This document shows, piece after piece, positions 34,151 to 45,984 of a DNA stretch of 64,000 nucleotides. This DNA comes from Prunus persica. Lineage: Eukaryota > Streptophyta > Magnoliopsida > Rosales > Rosaceae. Where the stretch lies: positions 26,099,941-26,163,940 of the forward strand of contig NC_034011.1 in assembly GCF_000346465.2 (NCBI RefSeq), written 5' to 3'. Position numbers and translations under genes: made by a program. The notes beneath the pieces were generated by a model that was given only the letters and a program-made list of their open reading frames with translations, was not told where the DNA came from and made no database searches. Position 1 is the stretch's first letter, and every line of letters begins with the position of its first letter.

Positions 34151-35780
34151 GATGCTAGAATATTTAAAAGATAATTAATAGGCCAGAATAAAGATATAGA
34201 TATTTGATTAATTGAAGCTGCGGAAAAAGACACAATGGCCACTGGCTGACCTACCATTCAAATTTCATTGGCTCTGCCAAACCAAAAGCAACTATTGTTG
34301 GCTGGCACAGTAACTCATTTTTACAGAAGCAGTAAATCTCATTTGGCAAATATTATGACAAATATAAGGTGAAGGCGTTGTTGCAAGTTTGTAAGTTGTA
34401 ACTTGCACAACGCAACCTAACCTAATGACAGAGATGTATTTAAACTTTTAAAGCGACACTGCCATAATTTGCATTTCCCAAGAATCAAGATGATAATCAC
34501 TTCTCCATTTCGTTTAACAAGAGCCTCTAATTTGGCATTATAAAGCACTTATTAAAACATGATTAAGCCTTAAACTTCCAGAAAATGACAATCAATTCTT
34601 TACTGTCACGTAACAAGTACACAACTCTGGCTTTTTCAGTTCTGGAAGGGCAGGAGGAGGAGGAGGAGGTTGAGATTCAGAATCCATCCCACCAACCAAG
34701 TAAGAGAATGACTTAATATCGAGAAATCCAACCAAATGGGAACGACTTTGCATCTTTAGATGCTCCCACATAGAATCAACCAACCAACTATCCAACCCAA
34801 TTAGCAACAGAATTTCTCCAACATTCTAAATCTAAGGGAGATGGATGGAACCACCCAAAAACAGAAGTTTATATTTCGTAGTAGAAAGCTCAAAGCTAAA
34901 TTATCAGGACTGTTCATTTGTTCTATTGGTACAGAACATCAAAAGTTGCCCCAAAATCTCTTCTTGAATGATGCTGGCCAAGACTTAGCAGTAGCAGATC
35001 ACAAAGATGAGCTTTGTCTTCTGAAGATCCTTCTACAAGACTTCAAAAATCGATGCTCGATTATGCATTTTGAAATGTTCTAAAGAAGCTGACAGCAAGG
35101 GGTTTATTAACCTTGAATTGAAAGGATAAACTTTGAGGCATGTTTTATCCACTCTTCACCAATCATTCAAGTCCAAACAAAAGTATTTATGTGCTTAAGA
35201 CAACTCCAAAATCTTTATATAGCCTGAGCAACATTTCCTGAACTACACAACCAAGAAACGTGTCCTGCTCCAACAACCCAGGAACACTTGTGCATATTGT
35301 TTCGACTGACTTGGCCCTAAACCCTAAAATGTATGGATCAGTCAGGAAAGAAAAGTTAAAAAGAAAAACAGAAACAGGACACTCATAATCAGTCCACAAT
35401 TTAAGTTGTATGTGCAGCAGGACAATAAAGTATGAAGCCAATTCAAAGGGATTGGTAGTTCTTTCATTTCCAGTGTACCAAAGAAGAAGCAAAAGCAACA
35501 CACTCTGCATCAAAACAGTTATGCCTTTCTCATTGAAATAGAGAAGAAAAACATTACACGTAACAGATGCAACAATCTTATTGTTTATAAATACATCAAC
35601 ATTCGTGTACACAAAGTATCATTATTCAGAGAAAGCATAAGCTGCTCTTTCTGGAGTACTGGTCCATACATTTCTAGACAACAACCATTCACAAATTAAA
35701 ACAGAACAAGCAGTGTGATAAATACCTGTTTCATTTGAAACATTTTATTAACATAAATATACATTAGTAGCTTCACCGAA

Positions 35781-37205
35781 TCAAGCAACAGCCTCAATGA
35801 ACTTACGTGAGGCCCAAGTCTTTGCAGCATCCGATATCTTGCTTTGCTCGACCTGCACCTGTCTCAGCTGAGGAGAGTTCATAACAAAAAACTCAATTGC
35901 CTCAGCTTGTATCCCACAACAGCGAATGATATCAACATTCTCCAAATACTTGCAGCTCTTAAACACAGAAACCATGGCTGCATTAGTAAGCCCTTTACAT
36001 CCTCTCAACCTCAAATCAACCAAATAGTTACATGAAACTAGCATTGATGCGAGCTCTTTGTCCACCAACATTTCATTATAAGACAAGTCCAATTTCCTCA
36101 GTTGCCTGAAATTCTGTCCTAATGTGGACAACAACCCTGGTTCTCTTTCAACCACATCACAATTTACTAGAGCCAATTCTTCAAGGCCAGAACTCACGGC
36201 GGCCCCAAGAGCCCTGAGGCCTTCACCACTGACAAGACAGCAGCTTTGAAGTTTAAGACTTGAAAGGCTTCTGAAATTCATTGCGACAGCCAATAGATGA
36301 TCATTTTTAAGGTCGAGAGGTAATCGAAGGTCGAGTTTTTGCAAGTTACAATGGCTTTGGCTAAAGAACCTAAGCAGACCCTCTCTGCTACCACCATCAT
36401 AAACCAAAAGAGAAGTCAGAGAATCGCAATTCTCGGCCAATTTCACCAGCACCCCATCAATTATAGTCCTACAAGTCCTGAGCTCCACTTCTTGAACACC
36501 CTGTAAACACCTAACAAAGGACGAAAAAGACCCTCCATCACCAATCCCTTCACAGCTCCTAAACTGCAATTTCTTCAGCTTTCTACAGCTTCTCCAAAGC
36601 CAACCCAAGCCCCAATCATCAGCTCCAATTCCAGATAAACAAAGACTTTCCAAACCCAATTCTGCATCAGAATCGTCGTCTGCACAGAACCCATATTCCG
36701 TATTGACATCAACAGCTTGTTCAAGACCTTCCCCACAGCAAACCAAGATTGACAGTTCCTTCAAAGAAGGGAAATTGAGAATCCACATGAGGAACAGAGG
36801 CCTGGAGAGATTGATACACAGATAGGTGAGTTGGGTACATGCTGCAGAGAGAGAAGTGAGAGAGGAGAGGGAGACAGGACCAGCCAAAAACCTCAGGCTG
36901 TGAAGCTGGGGACAAAAGGAAGAGACTAAGAGAAGGAGATGATCAGTAAAAGTGGTTGATTTTGTGGTGGTGGGGTCAGGATGTAAGAGAAGAGAGAGAG
37001 AAGAAAGGAAAGGGTAGTGAGAGAGAAGGGAGGACAGAGAAGGGATGGTGTAATCATGAGGGGTAAGGCGGAGAGAGAGGGAGGTTTTGGAGGTTCGGTA
37101 GAGGTAAAGCCAGCGCTTGGAGACCAGAGAAACTGAAGAGGATGTTGATGGTGGAAGTCTTTGGAAGATTTCTTGTACAAGTTCATCACATAGCAACTTA
37201 TCCAT
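35781..37205 (-). CDS. F-box/LRR protein, single exon
   Basis: An uninterrupted 474-aa frame. Residues 1-45 form an F-box (LCDELVQEIFQRLPPS then SLVSKRWLYLYR). The rest is a series of leucine-rich repeats of the cysteine-containing type, best seen near the C terminus (LRKLDLSYNEMLVDKELA, LVDLRLRGCKGLTNAAM, LENVDIIRCCGIQAEAI). Such proteins are substrate receptors of SCF E3 ubiquitin ligases, the F-box binding SKP1/ASK and the LRR binding the target. The start ATG (37205-37203) lies directly downstream of a CT/GT-rich 5' leader. The substrate and exact ortholog are not identifiable from sequence alone. Confidence 0.88.
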   Translation of the reverse strand: MDKLLCDELVQEIFQRLPPSTSSSVSLVSKRWLYLYRTSKTSLSLRLTPHDYTIPSLSSLLSHYPFLSSLSLLLHPDPTTTKSTTFTDHLLLLVSSFCPQLHSLRFLAGPVSLSSLTSLSAACTQLTYLCINLSRPLFLMWILNFPSLKELSILVCCGEGLEQAVDVNTEYGFCADDDSDAELGLESLCLSGIGADDWGLGWLWRSCRKLKKLQFRSCEGIGDGGSFSSFVRCLQGVQEVELRTCRTIIDGVLVKLAENCDSLTSLLVYDGGSREGLLRFFSQSHCNLQKLDLRLPLDLKNDHLLAVAMNFRSLSSLKLQSCCLVSGEGLRALGAAVSSGLEELALVNCDVVEREPGLLSTLGQNFRQLRKLDLSYNEMLVDKELASMLVSCNYLVDLRLRGCKGLTNAAMVSVFKSCKYLENVDIIRCCGIQAEAIEFFVMNSPQLRQVQVEQSKISDAAKTWASRKFIEAVA

Positions 37206-37245
37206 CTCTCTCTCTCTCTCTCTCTGTGTTTGTGTGTGTGTGGTG
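37206..37245 (-). repeat. CT/GT compound microsatellite in the 5' leader of the F-box/LRR gene
   Basis: (CT)~10 followed by TGTGTTTGTGTGTGTGTGG on the plus strand immediately upstream of the ATG; on the mRNA strand it is an AC/AG-rich leader. Confidence 0.85.
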
Positions 37246-37981
37246 GCTGAGGCTCAATTCTTCTTCTTCTTCTTCATCAAATTGGTTCTTCTTTTCTGGT
37301 TCTTTGTTTGGAACTTTGGAGTTCGCACCGCCACCGGCCACCTACCACCTACAAAACAAAAGGAATTGTCTTTTTAATTCTAGAGGCCTTCTCAATTTGA
37401 CTATTGCTTGCTTTTTTGCTTTGGTGTGCTCTGTTTTGCTTTGTTTTGGTCAAGTGAAATGAAATGGCGTTTTAATATTATTTAGTAGATGAAGGAGTTT
37501 GCTTTAGGTGCAGTTCCAAGGTTCAAGTGCGTACAACTCACACCGAAAGCGAGGTTTCATGTCATTCACTCCCACGCCACGCGCTACTAGACGTGAAGTC
37601 ACGTGTAGGAGTGGGACCTATTAAACTAACCAATAAGATGATAGATTGATACATCATCCAACCGCTCACGGCCGTCTCACCTTTCTGTACTTTTATTATT
37701 GTCCGGGTCCCAAGCAAATTCATCACCGAAAAGGAAAGGCTAAGGCAAGAAAAGAGATGAAATGACATGCCCAAAGAGCAAATTCATTTCATTTCCATAA
37801 CCAATAGCCCAAACCCTAAAACCCTAATTCATTTTATTTCAATTCATTTCCATAACCAAGGGGCCAATATTTATAAGGAACGAAGTAATTACTGAAAGGA
37901 AAAAATTATTAGAGGACAAAGAATATATTTGCATTTTTTTTTCTGACCTCATAAGCATTTGTGTTTCATTTTCTTTGAGTC

Positions 37982-38330
37982 CGTTTAATAACAATTTCAA
38001 TTTCAATTTTTAGTTTTCAGTTTTTATACTAAAGTATAGAGGAGTGAGAATGAGATTAAGAGAGAGGATTAGAGGGGATGATGAGAGCAAGGAGTAACAA
38101 AAGTGAAAACAAAAACTTGAAAGTAAAAATAATTTCAAATAAATTTCAGTTTTTAATTTTGTTTGCACTTTTATTACTCATTCCTCTCATCCCCCCTCTC
38201 ATTTTCCCTCTCAACTTCATCTTCACCCTCATTCTCACTTTTATCCTACCTTCTTTTCCTCTATATTCTAGCACAAAAAATAAAAAAAAAATAAAAAAAT
38301 AAAAACTAAAATAAAAATAGTTATCAAACA
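37982..38330. mobile_element. Foldback MITE, ~350 bp
   Basis: The left end (CGTTTAATAACAATTTCAAT) pairs with the reverse complement of the right end (GTTTGATAACTATTTTTATT). Internal purine-rich and pyrimidine-rich halves (GAGTGAGAATGAG... versus CTCATTCTCAC...) also pair, so almost the whole element folds on itself. A telomere-like run (AAACCCTAAAACCCTAA, about 37812-37828) lies to its left. Confidence 0.7.
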
Positions 38331-38815
38331 TGAACAAACTCGGGTATATCCGTCAATGGCTTTGGGTACAGGTTTATGACAGAATTCGGTCATGGAATTG
38401 GAAGCTATCTATCTACAAGTTTTATTTTATGTACCATCATACCATACGATGCTAGAGCACCACAACCATATATCTCGTAGTGATACTTTACCAATCAATT
38501 GAAAAAAGAAGAAAACACCATAACCACCAGTATGCGGTACGAATTTTGAATCACAACCATCTTTATTCTATTCTATGGCCTAAATTCCTTCCTTACCTTT
38601 TGTGCGAGTGTGGAATATGGTCCTTAATTAATTTCTAGCATCTGCTTTGACAATCCAAAACAAAAAGAAATTATTCTGATGGGACCATCAGCCAACATCA
38701 ACAGGCACCAGGTTAGAGTCATTAGACATATCATAGAAAGAAAAGTTCCCTTCATTTTCTGATTTCGGCAGGTCTAAACCAATCACTAATTTATCTGATA
38801 ATTGTTTACAACATG

Positions 38816-41800
38816 TTAGCAACGATGAAACAAAATATGAATACACAAAACCCAGCATGGCAGGTAAACCATACCGATATAGAGGTAAGTAGCACTATTC
38901 CAAGCCCACAGAGACTCCACCCAAGACCAGAAGTCGCCAACATTAACACCGCTGAAACCCTCGAATGCACCTTTCAACACTATAAAAGCAATTGGTGGGA
39001 ACCCAATAAACCCCAGAACAAGATTATAAACCACCCTTGAAACTGTTCTGATGCTCCTAGCTTTAACATCCAGCTTTAAAGGATGAGCCATCAAGCACAT
39101 TGGGACCATCAGTAAACCCCCAATTTCTGCCGAAGCAAAGTTAATGACTGACATGAGACACAAACCAATGAAGGCAGCTGACAGAGTTACTGATTTCAAG
39201 ATAGCCCATTCTCCTCTTTGAGGTTGAGATTCATTGGCATGAGAGGATGGAGAAGCCAAGACAATGTACATGACCACAAGGCTGAGTATTGAAAGGAAAA
39301 CCCAGATAATAAAGCTGGTTGTTGGAGTGCAACTGGGTATTTGACAGATGAAATACGGGAGTAATGAAACAACAGAGCCCCACAAGTGCACAAAAAAAAC
39401 TTTCTTCGCTGCAAAAAGCCATTTCCATGATTTGAGAGTGATGCAAGGTTCATCAGAAGCATTGGCAAAGGGAGCAGGTTTGTCTATTTTTAGACTATAA
39501 TCGGAGTTACTGGCATCAACATAGAGAGAAGCTGCCACCATTGGAAGTGGTGCAACTAGAAGTGCAAAAGCAATCATGTAAACTCCCACCGACACAAATT
39601 TACCCGGAGACGTTAATAGGTATAGGAAAAAGGACTGGTGAAACTTCTCTAGGAGGTTGTTTACTGACCGTATGACTCCTTCAATTAATCTGCACAAATA
39701 ACAAGAAAACCTGAATCCAGATTGACACAAATATAAGGAATTTTCATCTTATTGCTTATCATGGATACAAAGACAAGTAAAATAACAAATCATGATATGA
39801 CTGGAGTGGAGAACGATATAAGAAAAGAGTACAATAGAACAAACTAAATTAGGGAGATCATAGCAAATAATACAATCTATATACTACAAAAAGATAGAAA
39901 ATGTAGATACCCTAAGGACATTTAAATGCACCAAGTGAAAGTGAAAATGCAGATGATCCACCTATTAAGAAAAAGTTAACAGCTTTATATATTTTCCACA
40001 TTCCCTTTTCTCACAATGAAATATAACTAAGCCTTCACTCCCCAGACCAAAAAGAAAAGTAAAGGAAAGGAATACAGTCAGTACGGTAGAAAGGTTACAG
40101 ACAACTATGACCTCCAAAAAACAATTCACCAATGGCAAGTATTCATTATGAAATCTTCACCTAGATATCAAGACTTCTAGATAGTAGATGTTAACTGGAA
40201 AGGCAGATTAACAAATTTTCATGGGAAGAGATATGACTCAGCACTAACCGGCCACTTCGTAAAAGAAAGTCATTTTTCCTGACTTTGTTATCCAAAGAAG
40301 AAACTTTGGGAAAAATTTCCAAAGTAATTGCATCAACTTGGTAATCACGAAAGGCACCGTGGGGGCCAGTGGGGACACCCAAAGCCTGACATCATGAAGA
40401 ATCGATATATAAGTAAACATACCATTGTTGACAGAGATTAGTGGGAAAACACAAATTGTCTTATATCCTTGCTCATCAAACTGTAATCAAAGACATTTGA
40501 GACAACATAAAGAAAAGTAGACCCACCTGGTAGTACAATGAACTTGCGAGTGTAGCACTGCCCTCAATATAATCTGCAGCTGGGATACCAAATTTCCATT
40601 GGGGATTTACACTTCTAGCCAAATGTCCTAGTGATTCAAATATTTCACCCAAAGTCTTGAGCCACTTCAAGCCAAGTAAAGGCCAAAATTTCTCCACCTT
40701 CACCCGCAAACCTTGCCTATGCACTGCTAAATAATTCACAATATTGATGAGGTCAAGATTTGGCATCTGCCCGTTGGATGCTTCAGCATAGATGCTGAGA
40801 CTATCCTCATATTGTTCACTTCGATCTGCAACCTTGATGACAAGGGCTGCAGCCATTGTCCCAGCGCGTTTAAATCCATCATAAATCGTCCTTTTTGTAG
40901 AAAGGTTCTCATTCAGTCCATAAATATTATTGCTTTCCGGACACATTTCTGCATCTAGCGTGCCCAGTCCACTAAATACAGGAGTGTGATAGTCTCTTAG
41001 CCAAGCAGCAACTCCAGAATACTCTCCAAATTGGGAATCTGCAACGAGCCATATAACATCCTTGGCCAGCCAAGGAACTCTAGTGAGCAAGGAAAACACG
41101 GAGTATGCAATGGCCAAGGATAAGGCCTCATTCTGGTTAAGTTTCACTGAATTGAAAGGTGTAACCAAGACAATAGCTTCTTTCCCATCACCACGCGGTG
41201 CTCTGATAATTCCAACAGTGTTGACACCATGCAATGCACAACTGATGTTCTGCTCAACTCTTCCAGAATCAGGGCTAGAAAAGAAGTGCAGAGGGTGAAA
41301 CTGATTTAATTGAGGGTGGAACTTATGATGACTAACTTCAGCGCCCAAGTTTGACATGTACTGTGATATGAGTCTTTGACTTCCTCTGCAACAGAGAATG
41401 TTATCATAAAACTTTGACAAATATCAGCTTAATTAGAGGCATGAACGCGAGTAAAAATGAGCCAAGCTGTGTAGTTCATACTATCTTCAAAGTTGATAAT
41501 TTAATATGCAGAAATAGCATTGTATATAGACCAGAGTTAGGAGGAAAAAAACGAAAGGGTCAGCTGAAATTCGAAGAAGAAGGGCATACATTGCCGAAGC
41601 GAGAGGCTTGGAATTCAATGAAGTCAAATCCTTGACCAATCTATTAGCCTCTGCAACCTCCTGATTGGAGAGCATAGGAGCCACAGAGCCTGATAAGTAA
41701 GCAATTGCACCCGCAGCAACAGAACCATGTTAATAACTGAACAAATAACACAAACAAAGGTGAATGAATCAGAAGCAGAGAGAGATTGAAGATGGAGAGC

Positions 41801-42139
41801 TGACCTGGCATAAGGGCATTCTCGGAGATGTAGGTGTTCTTGGCGAGAACCGGAAGCAGCAAAAGAGCCAGAACCCCAGCTGTGGAGAAAACGACACTGC
41901 AAAAAGACACCAATCTGTGCTTGCTGATGGCGGATGGGATTGTGGTGAAGAGTTACTGATATTTTATGAAATTTAAAGAAATACTAAATATGAGATAGAG
42001 GGAAAAGTGAAGAGTACCTGAAGAGGAGGCTGTGAGAGATGAGGAAGATCCCCAACTGTACAATTGGTCTAGGTTTAGGTCGAGCTCTAGGTATAAGGGG
42101 TGTCTCGCTCTCGCTCTCGCTCTCCTTCTCAGCCACCAT
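38816..42139 (-). CDS. GPAA1: GPAA1/Gaa1, GPI transamidase component (6 exons)
   Basis: Exons 42139-42018, 41896-41805, 41689-41590, 41385-40527, 40385-40249 and 39689-38816 join to 727 aa, all GT..AG. The N terminus has a short cytosolic arm then a membrane segment (about residues 27-60: LGIFLISHSLLF, then VFSTAGVLALLLLPVLA). Next is the large lumenal Gaa1 domain with a peptidase-M28-like fold (NTVGIIRAPRGDGKEAIVLV, AKDVIWLVADSQFGEYSGVAAWL), then several C-terminal hydrophobic segments. In the ER the GPI transamidase attaches preassembled GPI anchors to proteins; GPAA1 is a non-cleaving subunit. Upstream DNA carries several TGGGC motifs, and an hAT transposon begins ~0.4 kb upstream of the ATG. 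An alternating GAGAGC run encodes the ESESES segment near the N terminus. Confidence 0.93.
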
Positions 42140-42546
42140 TCTTGCCTCGGAATGGATTTCAAATCCAAAGGCGCTTTGCTTCGTATGAGTTATTTCTCTT
42201 ATTAAGGCAAGTGACAGTTTCTCAGACAGTCAGTCGGTCAATCTGACCCCATTTCCGAACGAAGACGAAGAGCTGAGCTGAGGCTGAAGCTCAGAGACGA
42301 CAAGATCCCGGTGGTGGACTTGAAGACCTGTTGTTGCGTCGGGCTTTGGGCTTTTTTATTGGGTCAAGCCGTTTAGCTGTATGCACAGTGGGCTTTTTGC
42401 TTTGATTTTGTCTAAATTGGGCCGTCACGGCGTTATTTTTCCTGTCTTCGGGGTTTTTATCAACCACTTTTCTTTATGACTCAAGTTTGCTAAACATCAT
42501 GTATCATGTATCATGCATGAGTCGAGGAAAGAATCGAACACATAAG
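42140..42546 (-). promoter_or_regulatory. GPAA1 promoter region, truncated by the hAT insertion
   Basis: About 400 bp separate the GPAA1 ATG from the left target duplication of the hAT element. It holds repeated TGGGCT/TGGGCC motifs (between about 42344 and 42424), which are plant site II-like. Sequence beyond 45984 would have been contiguous with it before the insertion. Confidence 0.5.
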
Positions 42547-42683
42547 CAGTGGCGGATCCAGGATTATGTAGCCAAGGGGGCTTAGTGTAAAAGTTCTGAA
42601 ATTTTTCTACAAAGAAAATAATGCTAAAAAGATAGAAAGATAGTACTTCCATTCATAATTCATAACAAAACCAATAATACAAG

Positions 42684-45035
42684 TTACAATTGTCCACGAC
42701 GAGTTTTCATATTCTGAAAACGTTGCATTATAATTTCGTTATCAATACAAGCAAAAACATCTCTCTCAATGTAAACAATCAAGCTATCATTCAACCATTG
42801 ATCTCCCATTCTGTTGCGAAGTGGATTTTTAATAATATTCATAGCGGAAAATGCCCTCTCCACTGATGCAGTTGCAACCGGTAAAACCAAAGCCAACGTA
42901 AGAAGCAAATACACAAAAGGAAATATTTCATGCATTCCTTTCTCCACCATTTTTTCCGCAAGACTACTTATCCCTTCCAATTGAGAAAAATCACTACTCG
43001 AACGCATATGATGAACATAAACACCAAGTTGATCTTCAAGCATCAATAAGTCTCTATCCGAAAAATCATAAGGATAAAATTGAGCAAGACGAACTAGCTT
43101 TCGTTTGTCAAAAGCCACAAAGTTATTTTTTGGACTCAAGCATGCCAAACAAGTAAGTAACTCAGTACTTACCTCGTTGAAGCGATCATTTAACTCCGCA
43201 AGTTGCCCATCAATTACATGAATAAAGATCTCCACACGATAACGATGATAATTTGTCTTCATTGGAGCATTACGCCGTGATCTCCCTGGAATTACATATT
43301 CCTCATCCATGGTAGGAACTATAATATCATGTTTGTAACAAAACGAGGATGCTTGCTCAACCAATTCTTCAAACTCATTATCCCTCATCAACTGCAGGTT
43401 TTCCTTGCATGTTTTCACTAAATTCATTGCACTCACAATGTCTTGATCTTTCTTTTGCAATGCTAGAGACAAAGTGTTTGTTATTCCCAATATAGCTTTC
43501 ATTACAAATAAGTGAAACACAAACTCAAAAGATTGTATTTCTCTCCATAACTTATAGGCTTCACCCGAACTATTATTAGGATTATCATCAACAATCATTT
43601 GAAGCACATTCACCACAGATGGAAACATAGAAATGATACTAATCAACGTACCATAATGTGAGTTCCATCGTGTATCGCCGGCACGTATGAGAGTCCTTTC
43701 TTGATTTAAGCCCCGCCCCGTTATAAGACAATCATCTTCAAAAGCTCTCACAAGCTCTTCTTGGTATTGTGCTCTAAGTGCATCGCGACGCTTACAAGAT
43801 GCTCCAACAACATTAACCAAACTATTAGCCGTTGTGAAAAAAGAGTTGACATCAATGTTTTTCTTTGCTACCGCAACAAGAGCTAGTTGAAGTTGATGAG
43901 CAAAGCAATGAACATAAAATGCACAAGGTTGTTCTCTCAAAATCTTTGTCTTAAGGCCATTGAACTCACCTCTCATATTGCTAGCTCCATCATAACCTTG
44001 TCCTCGTAGCTTGAAAAAGCTCAAATTCGCGGAAGAAAAGAATTCATCAATTGCTTCCTTTAGTGCACTTGAAGTAGTGTCGGTTACATGTTGAACCCCC
44101 ACAAACCTTTCAATTATTTGTCCTTTGTCATTCACATAACGCAACACCATCGCCATTTGCTCCTTTATTGAAACATCACGTGCTTCATCCACCATTATTG
44201 AAAAATATCTATCTTTTACATCACTCAAGATAAGATCAATGGTTTCTTTGGCACAAGAATTGACAAGATCTTTTTGAATTGAAGGAGCTATTAACTTTAA
44301 ATTTCCCGGAGCATTTTCCAACACAACGGCCTTAACTTTTTCATCATGATCCGCAAGAAATTGCAAGAGCTCTAAATAATTCCCTTTATTACTTGATTGT
44401 GCACTTTCATCATGACCACGAAAAGAAAGCCCTTGCCGCAACAAATACCTAGTGCACTTAAGTGATGCATTCAAGCAAGTGCGATAAGCCGTGCGAGCTT
44501 GGCTTGTTTGCTTGATCACAATTGTTTCAATGTGTGTAGTTTGATGCATCAAATTGTAAGCAACTTCTCTAGCTTGGTTGTGAACACTACCAACCGGTCC
44601 AATATGAAGGTTAAATCTTTCTTTCGCCTTCTTCCAATTATTGAAGCCTACCCCAGTGAATGCATCACCACCCACTTGATCAAAATTAGATTTGAAGAGA
44701 TAACAATGAAGACAAAACGCAGCATCTTTAGCAATACTATATTCCAACCAATCATGATCATCAAACCAATGAGCAATGAAGGGTCTATTAATTCCTGATT
44801 GATTAGTTTGTGGGAATTTATAACTTCTAGGTTGACAAGGTCCCTTTTGTAGATATGCTCTTCGGATCTCATCCCGAATATTAGGACTATAATCCGCCAT
44901 TCGAGTTCTTAGTCCAGGGTCTGCTTGAAGATTAGCTAAGATCTCATCTACTTCAATTGGTCTTGCATTTGAACTACCCGGATTAGACAGAGAAGAACTA
45001 TCCGTAGATAATTTTCTTTTAAAGAATCGTTCCAT
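42684..45035 (-). CDS. hAT transposase, TTF-type zinc finger and hAT dimerisation domain
   Basis: An uninterrupted 783-aa frame. The ATG at 45035 is chosen because MERFFKRK is a typical start of this family and a splice acceptor-like TTTGTAG lies just before it, suggesting a 5' leader intron. Features in order: a zinc-finger-like region with C108..C111 (FCLHCYLF); an RNase-H-like catalytic region with a first acidic residue at D283 (SIMVDEARD), YDGASNM (D349) and CFAH (C377/H380); TRWNSHYGT; and the C-terminal hAT dimerisation region from about 721 with the third acidic residue E726 (ASVERAFSAMNIIKNPLRNRM). Such proteins cut and paste elements with matching ends. Plant genes of this type are often annotated as zinc finger MYM-type protein 1-like. 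No frame damage is seen. Confidence 0.95.
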   Translation of the reverse strand: MERFFKRKLSTDSSSLSNPGSSNARPIEVDEILANLQADPGLRTRMADYSPNIRDEIRRAYLQKGPCQPRSYKFPQTNQSGINRPFIAHWFDDHDWLEYSIAKDAAFCLHCYLFKSNFDQVGGDAFTGVGFNNWKKAKERFNLHIGPVGSVHNQAREVAYNLMHQTTHIETIVIKQTSQARTAYRTCLNASLKCTRYLLRQGLSFRGHDESAQSSNKGNYLELLQFLADHDEKVKAVVLENAPGNLKLIAPSIQKDLVNSCAKETIDLILSDVKDRYFSIMVDEARDVSIKEQMAMVLRYVNDKGQIIERFVGVQHVTDTTSSALKEAIDEFFSSANLSFFKLRGQGYDGASNMRGEFNGLKTKILREQPCAFYVHCFAHQLQLALVAVAKKNIDVNSFFTTANSLVNVVGASCKRRDALRAQYQEELVRAFEDDCLITGRGLNQERTLIRAGDTRWNSHYGTLISIISMFPSVVNVLQMIVDDNPNNSSGEAYKLWREIQSFEFVFHLFVMKAILGITNTLSLALQKKDQDIVSAMNLVKTCKENLQLMRDNEFEELVEQASSFCYKHDIIVPTMDEEYVIPGRSRRNAPMKTNYHRYRVEIFIHVIDGQLAELNDRFNEVSTELLTCLACLSPKNNFVAFDKRKLVRLAQFYPYDFSDRDLLMLEDQLGVYVHHMRSSSDFSQLEGISSLAEKMVEKGMHEIFPFVYLLLTLALVLPVATASVERAFSAMNIIKNPLRNRMGDQWLNDSLIVYIERDVFACIDNEIIMQRFQNMKTRRGQL

Positions 45036-45695
45036 AAATCTACAAATCAATTAATTCAATCAATCATTAATTTTTATCCAAATTATCATATGAATATGAA
45101 AATTTCAATAACCCACTCTCAATATTCAATATACTCCCTAAACCCATATAAATCAATATTCAATATACCAAATTATCATATCAAATAGCAATCAATATTT
45201 AATATACCCAATCAATTCATATTATCAATCAAACATAAACTCAATCAATCTACATTAATATGATTATCACTATGATTCATATCCATAAATTTAATTACAT
45301 AAAAAAAAAATATCAACATGAATCATATCCATAAATTTCAAGCATAAACTCAATCAATCAATATGATTTATATCCATAAATTTCATTACATAAAAAAAAC
45401 AAATCAATATCAACAATATAATTTTTATCACTATAATTATTAATTTCAGATTTTCCATGCTTACTTACTTGTAGTTTAAAAAATGGGCGGCGGACGGCGG
45501 TAGAAGGTGGTGGTGATCGGCACTGGGCCACCAGTGAAGAGTTGATGGAGGTTGTCCAAGGTTGGGAGGTTGGGAGGTTAGGGTTTGAGAGGATGGCAAG
45601 AGAGGGGCTGATGTGGAATTGGGAATGAAGGAGAAAATGAATCTGTGCAGTGCTGTGCGTGTGTGTTGTTCTGTTTTTTTTTTTTTAACCTGGCC

Positions 45696-45770
45696 CAAAA
45701 CGACGTCGTTTTGAGGCCAGGTCAATTAAAAAAAAATTTGACTGAGCCTTGACCAAACGACGTCGTTTGG
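45696..45770. repeat. Paired palindromes in the hAT subterminal region
   Basis: AAAACGACGTCGTTTT (45696-45711) and CCAAACGACGTCGTTTGG (45753-45770) are perfect palindromes with a shared core, 57 bp apart between the transposase 5' side and the right terminus. A GC-rich near-palindrome (about 45795-45815) follows. They may be transposase- or host-factor-binding sites or part of the promoter. Confidence 0.7.
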
Positions 45771-45984
45771 CAAGGCAGTTTTTAAAAAAAATTACGCGCA
45801 GCGCTGCTGCGCAGCTGCAAAGGGGATTTCGTTGGGGCATTTCGTCGAGCACATTGTGTGCATACAAGGGGGCTTCCAGCCTGGGTCCAAGGGGGCTTCC
45901 ATGGACTCCGTTGCCAATTTTCCAGACTTCCAAGGGGTCGTCTGACCCCTCTTGTCCCAACATGGATCCGCCCCTGCACATAAG

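Larger units (their letters stand above)
29336..35780. other. Gene-poor intergenic region
   Basis: No gene can be supported over 6.4 kb. It contains the SMR 3' flank, a CT microsatellite (about 31302-31340), a MITE (about 32052-32237), a G-rich tract (about 32716-32783), E2F-like sites (33138-33351), a SINE-like copy (about 34035-34150) and the 3' flank of the F-box/LRR gene. A 31-codon minus-strand frame starting at 34685 with a Pro-rich MDSESQPPPPPPALPELKK could be a peptide or exon remnant, but has no support beyond composition. Confidence 0.45.
42539..45984 (-). mobile_element. Complete hAT-superfamily transposon with 8-bp target-site duplication
   Basis: The element spans 42547-45976 (3,430 bp). 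Exact 8-bp duplications CACATAAG lie at 42539-42546 and 45977-45984. The terminal inverted repeats are CAGTGGCGGATCCA (left) and CAGGGGCGGATCCA (right, reverse complement). CAAGGGGGCTT recurs near the left end (42573-42583) and twice near the right end (about 45869 and 45890). An 8-bp duplication, CAG-type ends and the encoded transposase together define hAT. Perfect duplications and an unbroken transposase argue for recent insertion and possible autonomy. Confidence 0.95.

Noticed and set aside
35187..35612. 141-codon minus-strand frame downstream of the F-box/LRR gene
   Set aside because: Hydrophobic, no recognisable family, no splice context; probably non-coding 3' flank.
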